Assembly: GCF_001938565.1 (NCBI RefSeq)
Contig: NZ_MSYM01000013.1
Coordinates: 373,496 to 437,495, forward strand
Source of the DNA: Rhodoferax antarcticus ANT.BR
GTDB taxonomy: Bacteria > Pseudomonadota > Gammaproteobacteria > Burkholderiales > Burkholderiaceae_C
Direction: 5' to 3'
DNA length: 64,000 nucleotides
Part shown: piece by piece, positions 28,735 through 38,311 of the stretch
Numbering within the stretch: the stretch's first letter is position 1
Layout of the letters: the number at the start of each line of letters is the position of its first letter
Made by a program: the position numbers and the translations under genes
The notes under the pieces: generated by a model
What the model saw: the letters and a program-made list of their open reading frames with translations, nothing else
The model's database searches: none
Told to the model about the DNA's origin: nothing

Positions 28735-29688
28735 ATGAAAGCCCAAGCGATCGTTTTCCAGCAACCCGAGCATCTTTCGGTGCTATCTTTGGATTTGCCT
28801 GAGTTGGCTGATCACCAAATACTGGTGCAAGTTGAGTACAGCGGCATCAGTACCGGCACCGAAAGACTATTGTGGGACGGCAGCATGCCGCCTTTTCCGG
28901 GGATGGGCTATCCCTTGGTGCCTGGCTATGAGACAGTTGGCCGTGTGGTCAAGGTTGCAGGCGAAAGTTCTTTGGAGGTGGGTCAGCGCGTATTTGTGCC
29001 TGGCGCCAACTGTTTCCAAGGAGTCCGCAATCTGTTTGGCGGAGCAGCATCTGACTTAGTTATTCCTCATGATCGCGCTATCCCTGTCCCTGATGGATTG
29101 GCAGAGCAAGCGGTTTTGTTGGCTCTGGCGGCTACGGCCTACCACGCAGTTGCCGGTGGTGGCAAGCGTGAAGTGATTACATCTCCTGATTTGATCGTGG
29201 GTCACGGTGTCATGGGTCGATTGTTGGCCCGGTTAACTGTGGCCTCTGGTGCGCCTGCTCCCACAGTTTGGGAGACTCAAAACGTGCGTATGTCTGGTGC
29301 TCAGGGCTACAACGTTGTGCATCCTGATGAGGACCTACGGAAGGACTACAAAGCCATTTACGACGTCAGTGGTGACAGCAACTTGCTGGATAAACTTATT
29401 TTGCGTTTGGCTCCCGGTGGTGAAGTGGTTCTAGCGGGCTTTTACACCAAGGATCTTCATTTTGCTTATGCGCCAGCCTTTATGCGCGAAGCCCAAATTC
29501 GTACGGCCGCTGAGTGGAAGCGTGCGGACTTGTTGGCGGTGACTGAGTTGGTAACCACTGGCAGGCTTTCACTTGAGGGGTTAATCACCCATCACCAGTC
29601 TCCACGGAATGCCTTGGCTGCCTATAAGGTCGCTTTTGGTGACCCTCTTTGTTTGAAAATGATTATGGATTGGAGTGCCCACGCATGA
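28735..29688 (+). CDS. bchC: 3-hydroxyethyl bacteriochlorophyllide a dehydrogenase
   Basis: A 317-residue MDR-family oxidoreductase that oxidises the C3 hydroxyethyl to the acetyl group of bacteriochlorophyll a. SGISTGTERLLWDGSMPPFPGMGYPLVPGYETVG in the N-terminal domain and the VGHGVMGRLLARL nucleotide-binding loop are typical of BchC. The start ATG matches the family but has no Shine-Dalgarno sequence and lies at the predicted transcription start, so the primary transcript may be leaderless; read-through from crtEF would also translate it. It overlaps bchX by 4 bases. Confidence 0.94.
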   Translation: MKAQAIVFQQPEHLSVLSLDLPELADHQILVQVEYSGISTGTERLLWDGSMPPFPGMGYPLVPGYETVGRVVKVAGESSLEVGQRVFVPGANCFQGVRNLFGGAASDLVIPHDRAIPVPDGLAEQAVLLALAATAYHAVAGGGKREVITSPDLIVGHGVMGRLLARLTVASGAPAPTVWETQNVRMSGAQGYNVVHPDEDLRKDYKAIYDVSGDSNLLDKLILRLAPGGEVVLAGFYTKDLHFAYAPAFMREAQIRTAAEWKRADLLAVTELVTTGRLSLEGLITHHQSPRNALAAYKVAFGDPLCLKMIMDWSAHA

Positions 29689-30695
29689 CCACCTTGGTTA
29701 CTCCTGCTGAGCAAGCTATCAAATTTGTTGACCGCTTACGCCAAGAGGCATCAGAGCCTTTGGCGGAGGTGTCAACATCCGAGCCGACCAAGGAAACGCA
29801 GATCATAGCGATCTATGGCAAAGGCGGAATCGGCAAAAGTTTTACGCTGGCTAACCTGAGTTACATGATGGCGCAGCAGGGAAAAAAAGTTTTGCTGATC
29901 GGTTGCGACCCCAAAAGCGATACCACCAGTCTTCTTTTCGGTGGTAAGGCATGCCCAACCATCATCGAAACCTCTTCCAGATTGAAGCTTGCAGGCCAGG
30001 CTGTCAGCATCAGTGATGTCTGTTTCAAGCGGGATGGTGTTTTCGCTATGGAGTTGGGCGGGCCGGAAGTTGGCAGGGGCTGTGGTGGCCGAGGCATCAT
30101 TCACGGCTTTGAAACACTCGAGAAGCTTGGCTTTCACGACTGGGGTTTCGATTTCGTGCTGCTTGATTTCTTGGGTGACGTGGTTTGCGGCGGTTTTGGG
30201 CTGCCCATCGCACGCGATATGTGCCAGAAGGTGATTGTTGTTGGCAGCAACGATTTGCAATCTCTCTACGTTGCCAACAACGTTTGTTCCGCTGTTGAGT
30301 ATTTCCGCAAGCTCGGTGGTAACGTTGGTGTTGCCGGCATGGTTATCAACAAGGATGATGGTACGGGCGAGGCTGCCGCCTTTGCTGCGAATGCAGGCAT
30401 CCCAGTTTTGGCGGCCATCCCTGCGAATGAAGACATTCGCAGGAAGAGTGCCAGCTACGAAATTATTGGTATTCCTGGCGGTGAGTGGGGTCCCATGTTT
30501 GAGGAGCTTGCTACAAACGTCGGCTTAGCGCCGCCAGTGCGGCCCAAGCCGCAGACGCAGGATCAGTTGCTGAGTCTGTTCAGCGCAGATGTTGTTGGGC
30601 GCAATGTGGTGCTTCAGCCTGCAACTGCTTTTGACATGGTAGGGCGTCATGATGTCGTCAAGCCCAGTCTGGAAGTCGTCTACGACAACGCTTGA
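29685..30695 (+). CDS. bchX: Chlorophyllide a reductase iron protein (subunit X)
   Basis: A 336-residue NifH-like ATPase that feeds electrons to BchYZ for reduction of ring B. The P-loop is [10 protein letters not shown], with the switch region GCDPKSDTT. The 4Fe-4S cluster Cys lie in GRGCGGRG and DVVCGGFG, at the dimer interface. About 45 residues precede the P-loop, longer than BchL and as usual for BchX. It follows bchC by ATGA overlap; bchY begins 3 bases after its stop. Confidence 0.96.
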   Translation: MTTLVTPAEQAIKFVDRLRQEASEPLAEVSTSEPTKETQIIAIYGKGGIGKSFTLANLSYMMAQQGKKVLLIGCDPKSDTTSLLFGGKACPTIIETSSRLKLAGQAVSISDVCFKRDGVFAMELGGPEVGRGCGGRGIIHGFETLEKLGFHDWGFDFVLLDFLGDVVCGGFGLPIARDMCQKVIVVGSNDLQSLYVANNVCSAVEYFRKLGGNVGVAGMVINKDDGTGEAAAFAANAGIPVLAAIPANEDIRRKSASYEIIGIPGGEWGPMFEELATNVGLAPPVRPKPQTQDQLLSLFSADVVGRNVVLQPATAFDMVGRHDVVKPSLEVVYDNA

Positions 30696-30698
30696 GCC

Positions 30699-32252
30699 AT
30701 GTTTTTGAACTCAACTACTGTTCCAGATGCCGTGCCAGAAGTGCAGTTCACTGCGCTTGAAGGTGACGGTATGGGTTGTCACGCGGGTGGTGAAAAGCTG
30801 CTGTCAGCTGCGAAAGCCTCGGGTAAAGCTGAAGTGTTACTGCAATACGCCAAAGACTACCCCCGAGATCCAAAGGCGGGTCCACATGATCAGCCGCAAA
30901 GCATGTGTCCAGCATTTGGCGCGTTGCGGGTTGGCCTGCGCATGCGCAGAACCGCGACGATTCTGTCGGGTTCGGCATGTTGTGTGTACGGGTTGACATT
31001 CACCTCCCACTTCTACGGTGCCCGGCGCAGTGTTGGTTACGTCCCTTTTAACTCTGAGTCGCTGGTGACTGGTAAGTTGTTCGAGGACATCAGAGAAGCT
31101 GTCCACGCGCAGGCAGACCCTGAAGTGCTCGATGCTATCGTTGTCATCAATCTTTGTGTTCCCGCAGCCAGTGGCGTTCCGTTGCAGCTGCTGCCCAAGG
31201 AAATCAACGGTGTTCGGGTCATCGGTATCGATGTGCCAGGCTTTGGTGTACCGACGCATGCGGAAGCTAAAGACGTACTCGCTGGTGCTATGTTGCGCTA
31301 TGCGCGGCAAGAAATCCAAAGTGGTCCAGTCCAGGCTCCTCGCGGCGGGGTGGCTAGTATGCCCACAGTTACGCTTCTTGGTGAGATGTTCCCGGCTGAT
31401 CCGGTAGGTATTGCACAGCTTCTGGCTCCCATGGGGCTAGCAGTTGGACCAGTCGTACCCACCCGGGAATGGCGCGAGCTTTATGCCGCACTCGATTGCG
31501 TGGCAGTCGCTGCTATTCACCCGTTTTACATCGCAAGTGTGCGGCAGTTTGAAGCGGCTGGCAGACCTGTGGTCGGATCGGCTCCTGTGGGGTTGGACGG
31601 CACTTTGTCGTGGCTGCAAGCAATTGGTCAGGCAGCGGGTATCACACAGGCAAAGATCGATTTGGCTAAGGATCGGGCAGCACTTGCACTGCGGGGCGTA
31701 TTGGCGACCAGTTCCATCAAAGGCCGCGTTACTCTGAGTGGGTACGAAGGTTCCGAGTTGTTGGTCGGTCGCTTGCTGGTGGAATGTGGAGCTGACTTGA
31801 AGTATGTGGGCTCCGCTTGCCCGGCCACACCTTGGAACCAGGCTGACGCAGATTGGTTGCGATCAAAAGGCGTTCAAGTGCAGTTTCGTGCTTCACTTGA
31901 GCAGGATATGGCTGCAGTTGAAGAATTCAGGCCAGACCTTGCGATAGGAACAACGCCTATCGTTCAAAAGGCCAAACAGATGTCAATTCCAGCGCTGTAT
32001 TTCACTAACCTGATCTCAGCTCGTCCGTTGATGGGCGCTGCCGGTGCGGGTTCACTGGTGCAGGTCGTTCAGGCAGCTATTGGAAACCGCGCCCGTTTTG
32101 AAGCCATGACAGCTTTTTTTGAGAATGTTGGTTCCGGTGATGCGGCTGGTATTTGGGAGGATGTCCCAGTGGCGCATCCAGAGTTTCGCGCTGAAACTCG
32201 TCGGCAGTTGGATCGCTTGCTCAAAAAGCGCAAAGCCGAGGAGATGGGCTGA
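30699..32252 (+). CDS. bchY: Chlorophyllide a reductase subunit Y
   Basis: A 517-residue NifD-like subunit of the chlorophyllide a reductase catalytic component. The N-terminal cluster Cys appear in [22 protein letters not shown] and GSACCVYGL. Downstream NifDK-type domains include [21 protein letters not shown] and the C-terminal [13 protein letters not shown]. It acts as a heterotetramer with BchZ. bchY and bchZ share one base (TGATG), so their translation is coupled. Confidence 0.95.
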   Translation: MFLNSTTVPDAVPEVQFTALEGDGMGCHAGGEKLLSAAKASGKAEVLLQYAKDYPRDPKAGPHDQPQSMCPAFGALRVGLRMRRTATILSGSACCVYGLTFTSHFYGARRSVGYVPFNSESLVTGKLFEDIREAVHAQADPEVLDAIVVINLCVPAASGVPLQLLPKEINGVRVIGIDVPGFGVPTHAEAKDVLAGAMLRYARQEIQSGPVQAPRGGVASMPTVTLLGEMFPADPVGIAQLLAPMGLAVGPVVPTREWRELYAALDCVAVAAIHPFYIASVRQFEAAGRPVVGSAPVGLDGTLSWLQAIGQAAGITQAKIDLAKDRAALALRGVLATSSIKGRVTLSGYEGSELLVGRLLVECGADLKYVGSACPATPWNQADADWLRSKGVQVQFRASLEQDMAAVEEFRPDLAIGTTPIVQKAKQMSIPALYFTNLISARPLMGAAGAGSLVQVVQAAIGNRARFEAMTAFFENVGSGDAAGIWEDVPVAHPEFRAETRRQLDRLLKKRKAEEMG

Positions 32253-33730
32253 TGTACATCCTCGACCATGATCGTGCGGGTGGCTACTGGGGAGCAGTCT
32301 ATGTTTTTGCTGCTATCAAGGGTCTCCAGGTTGTTATTGATGGCCCGGTCGGATGCGAGAATTTGCCGGTTACGTCAGTGTTGCATTACACCGATGCACT
32401 TCCCCCACATGAACTGCCGATTGTCGTTACCGGTTTAGGTGAAGAGCAACTCGGCCGTGAGGGTACCGAAGGCGCTATGAAACGTGCGCATGCCACCTTG
32501 GATCCTGATTTGCCAGCAGTGGTTGTGACGGGGTCTATTGCGGAAATGATTGGTGGTGGTGTCACTCCAGAGGGAACGAACATCTTGCGTTTTCTGCCTC
32601 GTACCATTGATGAGGACCAGTGGCAATGCGCTAACCGGGCGATCTTTTGGCTCTGGAGTGAGTACGGGTTACGCAAGATTCCCGAACGTTTGGCCCTGCT
32701 AGACCGGCCCAAAAGCGATAAGCCTCGAGTTAATATCATAGGTCCGTCGTACGGAATGTTCAATTCACCGAGCGACCTCGCCGAGGTTCGTCGCTTGGTA
32801 GAGGGTATTGGCGCTGAAGTCAATATGGTGTTTCCTCTTGGTAGTCATTTGGCAGATGTCAAAAATCTTGTCAACGCTGATGCCAATATTTGTATGTACC
32901 GGGAATTTGGTCGGATGCTTTGCGAAGCCCTCGAGCGGCCCTATTTGCAAGCACCGATCGGTCTGCACAGTACGACTCAATTTTTGCGCACGCTCGGCGA
33001 GATATTGGGATTAGACCCCGAGCCATTTATTGAGCGAGAAAAACACACCACGCTGAAACCGCTGTGGGATCTTTGGCGCTCGGTCACACAAGACTTCTTC
33101 TCGACTGCAAGTTTCGCAGTAGTCGCTAACGAAACATACGCACGTGGTTTGAAGCACTTCCTAGAAACAGAGATGGGCTTGCCGTGCAAATTCAGCATTT
33201 CTCGGACCGCAGGCACGAAGACGGATAACCATAAGATTCGCGAGTTGTGCAAAAAGCAAACGCCGCTCATCATGTTTGGCAGTTACAACGAACGTATGTA
33301 TCTGAGTGAGCTCTCCGGTGCCGGGCCAATGCGGGCGTCGTTTATACCGGCATCTTTTCCTGGTGCGGTGATTCGCCGGCATACCGGTACTCCTTTTATG
33401 GGGTACAGCGGTGCTACTTATGTCATTCAAGAGGTCTGTAATAGTCTCTTTGATGCACTTTTCCACATTTTGCCGCTAGGAACGGATTTGGATCGTGTTG
33501 ACCCAACACATGCGCGCGGCGTAGTCACTCCAAATGCAGCTTGGCATCACGATGCACAAATGCGGATGCGCGACATTATCCAGAGTCAGCCGGTATTGAT
33601 ACAGATTTCCGCTGCAAAGAGGTTACGAGATTTGTCGGAGAGGTTTGCTCGTGAGGCAGGGCAAGAAACCGTGTCTGACGCTCACGTGCACCATGCCGCA
33701 GACGAATTGGGATTAGGAGTTCATGCATGA
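32252..33730 (+). CDS. bchZ: Chlorophyllide a reductase subunit Z
   Basis: A 492-residue NifK-like partner of BchY. It begins [61 protein letters not shown], the BchZ N-terminus with the cluster Cys in [22 protein letters not shown] follows, as well as a C-terminal tail with a proto-chlorophyllide reductase 57-kDa-like region (ARLAG-like helices near residue 455-485). The stop codon overlaps the start of a small ORF before pufB. Confidence 0.95.
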   Translation: MYILDHDRAGGYWGAVYVFAAIKGLQVVIDGPVGCENLPVTSVLHYTDALPPHELPIVVTGLGEEQLGREGTEGAMKRAHATLDPDLPAVVVTGSIAEMIGGGVTPEGTNILRFLPRTIDEDQWQCANRAIFWLWSEYGLRKIPERLALLDRPKSDKPRVNIIGPSYGMFNSPSDLAEVRRLVEGIGAEVNMVFPLGSHLADVKNLVNADANICMYREFGRMLCEALERPYLQAPIGLHSTTQFLRTLGEILGLDPEPFIEREKHTTLKPLWDLWRSVTQDFFSTASFAVVANETYARGLKHFLETEMGLPCKFSISRTAGTKTDNHKIRELCKKQTPLIMFGSYNERMYLSELSGAGPMRASFIPASFPGAVIRRHTGTPFMGYSGATYVIQEVCNSLFDALFHILPLGTDLDRVDPTHARGVVTPNAAWHHDAQMRMRDIIQSQPVLIQISAAKRLRDLSERFAREAGQETVSDAHVHHAADELGLGVHA

Positions 33731-33906
33731 GTGCGAGCCAGCATGACTTAACGCCAGAGCTTTGTTTTAGCTTTGGACAACAAATGTCAAGGCTCGACGC
33801 CTTGGCTACTCAGGTTGCGCGGGTTGTGCGCATCATTGGCCGAAAGGCTATTTTTGTGAAGGAGCATTCGCATGTCGAATCAAACCTCTATTTCCGGACT
33901 GACTGA
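33727..33906 (+). CDS. orf59: small ORF between bchZ and pufB, unknown function
   Basis: A 59-codon frame starting in the bchZ stop (ATGA) with AGGAG (33715-33719) at 7 nt, so translation is plausible. The product starts [19 protein letters not shown] and has a basic amphipathic stretch ([18 protein letters not shown]) but no transmembrane span. It occupies the position of pufQ in Rhodobacter, yet I see no likeness to PufQ, which has a membrane span. It overlaps the first 35 bases of pufB in another frame. It may be a leader peptide. Confidence 0.4.
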   Translation: MSASQHDLTPELCFSFGQQMSRLDALATQVARVVRIIGRKAIFVKEHSHVESNLYFRTD

Positions 33907-34015
33907 CGAGGAAGCCCAGGAATTCCACAAGTTCTATGTTCAAGGTTTTGTGGGATTTACAGCGGTTGCTGTGGTCGCGCACGTTCTTGTTTGGGCTTGG
34001 CGTCCCTGGTTTTAA
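33872..34015 (+). CDS. pufB: LH1 antenna beta subunit
   Basis: A 47-residue single-span membrane polypeptide. [22 protein letters not shown] is the conserved beta N-terminus; His19 and the BChl ligand His37 ([14 protein letters not shown]) are in the expected spacing, ending WRPWF as LH1 betas do. AAGGAG precedes the ATG. It is too short for usual length cut-offs. Unusually the next gene is not pufA but a 74-codon ORF. Confidence 0.96.
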   Translation: MSNQTSISGLTDEEAQEFHKFYVQGFVGFTAVAVVAHVLVWAWRPWF

Positions 34016-34046
34016 TGCTGCTGTTAGGTTTTAAGAGCTAACTGTC

Positions 34047-34271
34047 ATGGATCAAAACCCTCATTTGCAAGGTGAATTTCTGCATGCAGAAAAATCACTG
34101 GCTTTTTGGATGATTTTTGCGCCGGTGTTTGTTATTTTTTTTATTGCATCAGTACTGGCTTCGCTGGTGGGTGTGCAATGGAGATCATTATTGCCCGGCG
34201 CTGAAAATTCAAAAGGCTTCTTTGAAGGCGTAAGTTCTGCGGTTTATACACTCATGTCATATATTATTTAG
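34047..34271 (+). CDS. orf74: single-span membrane protein between pufB and pufA, PufX-like topology, unknown
   Basis: A 74-residue protein: polar N-terminus ([16 protein letters not shown]), one transmembrane helix (about residues 18-41, [19 protein letters not shown] onward), then [32 protein letters not shown]. It is neither LH1 alpha nor beta: it has no WRIW or WRPWF motif and no His in the span. Layout and the R-x-LP-x-x-EN stretch after the helix recall PufX of Rhodobacter (RMLPIQEN in that protein), but PufX is encoded after pufM, and similarity is too weak to assert homology. A weak AAGAG site precedes it. Its TAG stop overlaps the pufA ribosome site, so it is translationally linked with pufA. 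Confidence 0.7.
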   Translation: MDQNPHLQGEFLHAEKSLAFWMIFAPVFVIFFIASVLASLVGVQWRSLLPGAENSKGFFEGVSSAVYTLMSYII

Positions 34272-34282
34272 GAGAAATGACC

Positions 34283-34483
34283 ATGTGGAGAATTTGGCGT
34301 ATGTTCGACCCTATCAGGGTTATGGTTGCTCAAGCTGTTTTTCTGTTTGCTTTGGCCGCGATGATTCACCTCATCTTGCTGGGTACCAACAAGTTCAATT
34401 GGCTGGATGGCCAAAAAAATGCTGGCGCAGTTGCGGTTCAAAACGCACCGCTGCCCGCACCAATTCCTTCAGCAGGGTCTTAA
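34283..34483 (+). CDS. pufA: LH1 antenna alpha subunit
   Basis: A 66-residue single-span polypeptide starting [22 protein letters not shown], with BChl ligand His29 ([17 protein letters not shown]). The C-terminal ~20 residues are Ala/Pro-rich. ATG 34283 is 8 nt after AGGAG (34270-34274); the ATG at 34277 is only 2 nt away and the family starts MWRIW. It pairs with PufB to form the ring round the reaction centre. Confidence 0.96.
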   Translation: MWRIWRMFDPIRVMVAQAVFLFALAAMIHLILLGTNKFNWLDGQKNAGAVAVQNAPLPAPIPSAGS

Positions 34484-34501
34484 GGACTTTGTTCACGGAT
34501 A

Positions 34502-34543
34502 GCAAACGGACCCATAGTTTTGGGTTTCGTTTGCACAGTTTTT
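34502..34543 (+). terminator. Intercistronic hairpin between pufA and pufL
   Basis: GCAAACG (34502-34508) pairs with CGTTTGC (34528-34534), with an extended imperfect ACCC/GGGT pairing inside, and five T follow (34539-34543). In Rhodobacter a hairpin at this place protects pufBA mRNA and partly stops transcription, giving excess antenna over reaction centre; the same role is inferred here. Confidence 0.7.
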
Positions 34544-34595
34544 GTAATCAATTCGGAATTGGCGCATAGTCAGTTCCAGTTAGGCGGGTGAAATC

Positions 34596-35420
34596 ATGGC
34601 GATGCTCAGCTTTGAAAAGAAGTACAGAGTTCGTGGGGGAACTCTTATAGGCGGTGACCTTTTCGACTTTTGGGTCGGACCGTTTTATGTCGGGTTCTTT
34701 GGTGTCACCACATTGTTTTTCAGTGTGCTTGGGACGCTCATGATCCTTTGGGGCGCCTCGCAAGGCCCGACCTGGAATCTTTGGCAAATCAGCATTGCAC
34801 CGCCAGACCTGTCGTATGGTCTTGGTATCGCGCCACTGATGCAGGGCGGGCTGTGGCAGTTGGTAACTGTCTGTGCCATCGGTGCCTTTGTGTCATGGAT
34901 GCTTCGAGAGGTTGAAATCTGTCGCAAGCTTGGTATGGGCTTGCATGTACCGCTCGCTTTTGGTGTTGCTATTCTTGCTTATGTGACTTTGGTTGTTATT
35001 CGCCCAGTTTTGATGGGCGCTTGGGGGCATGGTTTCCCCTACGGCATATACAGCCACTTGGACTGGGTGTCAAACGTCGGCTACCAGTATTTGCACTTCC
35101 ATTACAACCCAGCTCATATGCTGGCCATCACGTTCTTTTTTGGAACCACTTTTGCGCTGTCGCTGCATAGCTCGCTGATTGTCTCGGCCTCCAACCCCAA
35201 AAAAGGCGACATGGTGTGTGCACCTGAAGCGGAAGACACTTTCTTTCGGGACATTATTGGTTACTCCATTGGCACACTGGGTATTCATCGCCTTGGCTTG
35301 TTCCTGGCGCTGGCTGCGGTTTTGTTCAGTGCTTTGTGTATTGTGATTAGTGGTCCATTTTGGACTCGTGGCTGGCCCGAATGGTGGGGCTGGTGGCTGA
35401 ATATGCCGATCTGGAAATAA
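34596..35420 (+). CDS. pufL: Photosynthetic reaction centre L subunit
   Basis: A 274-residue five-helix membrane protein. Counting the initial Met, His154 and His174 bind bacteriochlorophyll, and His191 and His231 bind the non-haem iron; each is one higher than in Rhodobacter sphaeroides because of one extra N-terminal residue. [31 protein letters not shown] and [12 protein letters not shown] are typical. The length matches the family. It sits after the pufA-pufL hairpin. Confidence 0.98.
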   Translation: MAMLSFEKKYRVRGGTLIGGDLFDFWVGPFYVGFFGVTTLFFSVLGTLMILWGASQGPTWNLWQISIAPPDLSYGLGIAPLMQGGLWQLVTVCAIGAFVSWMLREVEICRKLGMGLHVPLAFGVAILAYVTLVVIRPVLMGAWGHGFPYGIYSHLDWVSNVGYQYLHFHYNPAHMLAITFFFGTTFALSLHSSLIVSASNPKKGDMVCAPEAEDTFFRDIIGYSIGTLGIHRLGLFLALAAVLFSALCIVISGPFWTRGWPEWWGWWLNMPIWK

Positions 35421-35436
35421 GTCAGGAGTTCACATC

Positions 35437-36414
35437 ATGGCCGAATATCAAAATTTATTTACTGCGGTGCAACCCTCAGGTGCTGTACATCATGGCGTCC
35501 CTCTGGGCAAGGGTAACGAACCTCGCTTTGGTCAGCCGGTTTTGTTCCATTTGCTGGGCCGGTTAGGTAACGCCCAAATTGGTCCTATCTATTTGGGGAC
35601 ATTGGGTGTAGCAGCCACAGTTTGCTTTTCATTATCATTTTTCATCATTGGTATGAACATGCTTGCTTCGGTAGGCTGGGATCCAGTGCAATTCATTCGC
35701 CAGCTATTCTGGTTGGCTCTGGAGCCACCTGCGCCGCAATATGGGTTGAGCATGCCCCCCCTGAATGAGGGTGGATGGTGGTTAATGGCTGGTTTCTTTT
35801 TGACAGCATCACTTATGTTGTGGTGGCTCCGTATCTATCGCCGGGCCCGCGAACTTCACATGGGGACGCATGTCGCCTGGGCCTTTGCGGCTGCCATTTG
35901 GCTCTTCTTGGTACTAGGTTTCTTCCGCCCAGTTTTGATGGGCTCTTGGAGTGAGGCAGTGCCTTTTGGCATCTTTCCGCACCTGGATTGGACGGCGGCG
36001 TTTTCGTTGCGCTACGGTAACTTGTTCTACAACCCGTTTCATGCGTTGTCGATTGCCTTCCTGTATGGGTCAACTCTGATTTTCGCGATGCACGGTGCCA
36101 CTATCTTGGCGGTGACGCGTTTCGGCGGTGAGCGTGAAATTGAGCAAATTTTCGACCGCGGTGGTGCTTCCGAGCGCGCTGCACTGTTCTGGCGCTGGAC
36201 GATGGGCTTTAATGCCACGATGGAATCGATTCACCGTTGGGCTTGGTGGTTTGCGGTTCTGTGTCCACTGACTGGCGGAATCGGTATCTTGTTGAGCGGT
36301 ACGGTTGTTGACAACTGGTATCTGTGGTCGATGAAGCACGGTGTTGTGCCGCCGTACCCAGCGGTCTTCCCTGAGGTTCTCGATCCCGCTCTCATGACTG
36401 GAGTGAAACCATGA
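35437..36414 (+). CDS. pufM: Photosynthetic reaction centre M subunit
   Basis: A 325-residue five-helix membrane protein. His182 and His202 (BChl ligands), His219, Glu234 and His266 (iron ligands) fall at the same numbers as in Rhodobacter sphaeroides. [16 protein letters not shown] and [14 protein letters not shown] are typical. AGGAG lies upstream of ATG 35437. The C-terminal end is longer than in species without the cytochrome subunit. pufC overlaps the stop by 4 bases. Confidence 0.98.
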   Translation: MAEYQNLFTAVQPSGAVHHGVPLGKGNEPRFGQPVLFHLLGRLGNAQIGPIYLGTLGVAATVCFSLSFFIIGMNMLASVGWDPVQFIRQLFWLALEPPAPQYGLSMPPLNEGGWWLMAGFFLTASLMLWWLRIYRRARELHMGTHVAWAFAAAIWLFLVLGFFRPVLMGSWSEAVPFGIFPHLDWTAAFSLRYGNLFYNPFHALSIAFLYGSTLIFAMHGATILAVTRFGGEREIEQIFDRGGASERAALFWRWTMGFNATMESIHRWAWWFAVLCPLTGGIGILLSGTVVDNWYLWSMKHGVVPPYPAVFPEVLDPALMTGVKP

Positions 36415-37445
36415 GCAAGATTTCTATTTCTTTTAAGCTGTTGACGTTGGGCGGCTTGGCGGTGTTGGCTGGGTGTGAGCGCCCAGTGCCAGATTCGGTT
36501 CAGTGGGGTTATCGCGGAACAGGGATGGTGCAGGTCTACAACCCCAGGCTGGTTGAAGCGAGAAGCGCAATCAACATCGTTCCTGTAGCCCTTGCTCCCG
36601 CTAGTCCAGATGGTCCTAGGGCAAGCCAGGTCTTTCAAAATGTCAAAGTTTTGGGTGATACCAGTGTTGCCGAATTCACCCGTTTGATGACTGCGATGAC
36701 TGAGTGGGTGTCGCCCAAAGAAGGTTGTAACTATTGCCACAATCCCGACGATTTCGCAGACGACAACATTTATACCAAAGTAGTGTCTCGACGCATGCTG
36801 GAGATGACCAGGCACATAAATTCCGATTGGACGACGCACGTTGCAGCGACCGGTGTGACCTGTTATACCTGTCATAGGGGGCAGCCTGTACCCAACGAGA
36901 TTTGGTTTAAAGAGGTTCCCCAGGCAAACGTCACAGCTTTGCTCGGTAATCGTGCTGGTCAAAATCTGGCGGTGACCTCTGTGAAATACGCGTCGTTGCC
37001 GAGTGATCCATTCACGCCCTTCCTGTTAGAGGCGCAACCTATTCGTGTCATCAGTTCGACCGCGTTGCCAGCTGGAAATAGGGCGTCCCTCAAGCAAACG
37101 GAGTGGACGTACAGCTTGATGACGCACATGTCGTCGGCGCTGAACGTTAATTGCACATACTGTCATAACACACGCTCATTCGCAGAATGGGAAGGACCTC
37201 CCCAGCGAGCCACGGCTTACCACGGTATCCGCATGGCGAGAGACCTGAATGTTGCTTACATGGAGCCACTGACAGGCGCGTTCCCGGCCAATCGGCTTGG
37301 TGCTCTGGGTGATGTCGCGAAGGTTAACTGCGCCACGTGTCATCAGGGTGCCTACAAACCGCTGAATGGCGCGCCTATGTTGAAAGACTATCCAGAGCTG
37401 GTGGGGCCACGTCCACCCGCAACGGCAGCAATGGCTTCGAATTAG
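36411..37445 (+). CDS. pufC: Photosynthetic reaction centre cytochrome c subunit (four haems)
   Basis: A 344-residue lipoprotein on the periplasmic face of the reaction centre that re-reduces the special pair. The signal peptide ends in the lipobox LAGC (Cys22). Four CxxCH sites are visible: CNYCH, CYTCH, CTYCH and CATCH, with MxxxM-type Met ligands such as LMTAMTEW and LMTHMSSA upstream of them. Its presence excludes Rhodobacter-type reaction centres and fits betaproteobacteria. Confidence 0.97.
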   Translation: MSKISISFKLLTLGGLAVLAGCERPVPDSVQWGYRGTGMVQVYNPRLVEARSAINIVPVALAPASPDGPRASQVFQNVKVLGDTSVAEFTRLMTAMTEWVSPKEGCNYCHNPDDFADDNIYTKVVSRRMLEMTRHINSDWTTHVAATGVTCYTCHRGQPVPNEIWFKEVPQANVTALLGNRAGQNLAVTSVKYASLPSDPFTPFLLEAQPIRVISSTALPAGNRASLKQTEWTYSLMTHMSSALNVNCTYCHNTRSFAEWEGPPQRATAYHGIRMARDLNVAYMEPLTGAFPANRLGALGDVAKVNCATCHQGAYKPLNGAPMLKDYPELVGPRPPATAAMASN

Positions 37446-37540
37446 GCACGCTGAAACCAGGGGTGATCATGTGCGAACCACTCAAGCGCGCTCTTCTCGG
37501 ATTTGTCAGTTGTGCCGCTATTGGATGAGAGCATCGTAGT

Positions 37541-38311
37541 ATGAACACAATGGTAAATCCTGCTAAAGAGATTTCTGGTGTCGTGGTGGTCCTATTGGTG
37601 GACTACCTGACTCAGCATCGCGCGTGGGGTTGGATGCGGCTTGTTCAGGGAGCCGTCGCACTCAAAGATGTCCCTGGATTGCTGTTTGTTAAAGTGATGG
37701 GAAGCGGCCACGGGGGCGGATTTGGGCTGCGTCCCAGCGGTAGTCACCAGGGTTTAATTTGTCTTTTTGAGGATCAACGCAAGGCATCTGATTTTTGTGA
37801 CGGCGAACAGGTTCGCGGCATCATCTGTCATGCGCGCGAGCATTGGTTGGGTATGCTGTCAGTTACCTCCGCCAGAGGTCATTGGGACCAACAGGCGTGG
37901 GGAGTAACTCCTGATAGTTGTTTATCGACAACTATTGCTTATCACGAACTTGAAGTTGCGTCCGAGCCCGTTGCTGTGTTAACCAGAGGCGCGATCCGGC
38001 CGGCCAAGGCTCTCGCTTTCTGGCGTTATTCCCCCGCTGCCCAAGAACAGTTGAGCAAGTCTTCAGGCTGCCAGTTAGCAATGGGACTGGGCGAAGCGCC
38101 CCTGCTACGTCAGTGCACCTTCAGCCTCTGGACCGATACGGAATCGATGCAAGCGTATGCCCATTCAGGTGCACACAAGCAAGCCATTGGTGCCGTCTAC
38201 AAAAATGACTACTTCGCTGAGTCCATGTTTGTGAGGATGCACGTTTTGTTTATGTCTGGTCAGTGGCAGGGAAAGTCGTACGACCAAGCGCTTGAGGTTC
38301 ACCATGGCTGA
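37541..38311 (+). CDS. crtA: Spheroidene monooxygenase
   Basis: A 256-residue enzyme that adds the C-2 keto group to spheroidene, giving spheroidenone when oxygen is present. The family pattern includes LLFVKVMGSGHGGGFGLRPS near the start, GLGEAPLLRQCTFSLWTDTESMQAYA and the C-terminal ESMFVRMHV. It may be haem-dependent, as reported for homologues. It is 95 bases downstream of pufC with no terminator, so is likely to belong to the superoperon. Its end overlaps crtD by 8 bases. Confidence 0.9.
   Translation: MNTMVNPAKEISGVVVVLLVDYLTQHRAWGWMRLVQGAVALKDVPGLLFVKVMGSGHGGGFGLRPSGSHQGLICLFEDQRKASDFCDGEQVRGIICHAREHWLGMLSVTSARGHWDQQAWGVTPDSCLSTTIAYHELEVASEPVAVLTRGAIRPAKALAFWRYSPAAQEQLSKSSGCQLAMGLGEAPLLRQCTFSLWTDTESMQAYAHSGAHKQAIGAVYKNDYFAESMFVRMHVLFMSGQWQGKSYDQALEVHHG

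Noticed and set aside
33727..33906. Call of orf59 as pufQ
   Set aside because: Same position, but no membrane span and no PufQ-like residues.
34277..34483. pufA start at ATG 34277
   Set aside because: Only 2 nt from AGGAG, and the family begins with MWRIW encoded from 34283.
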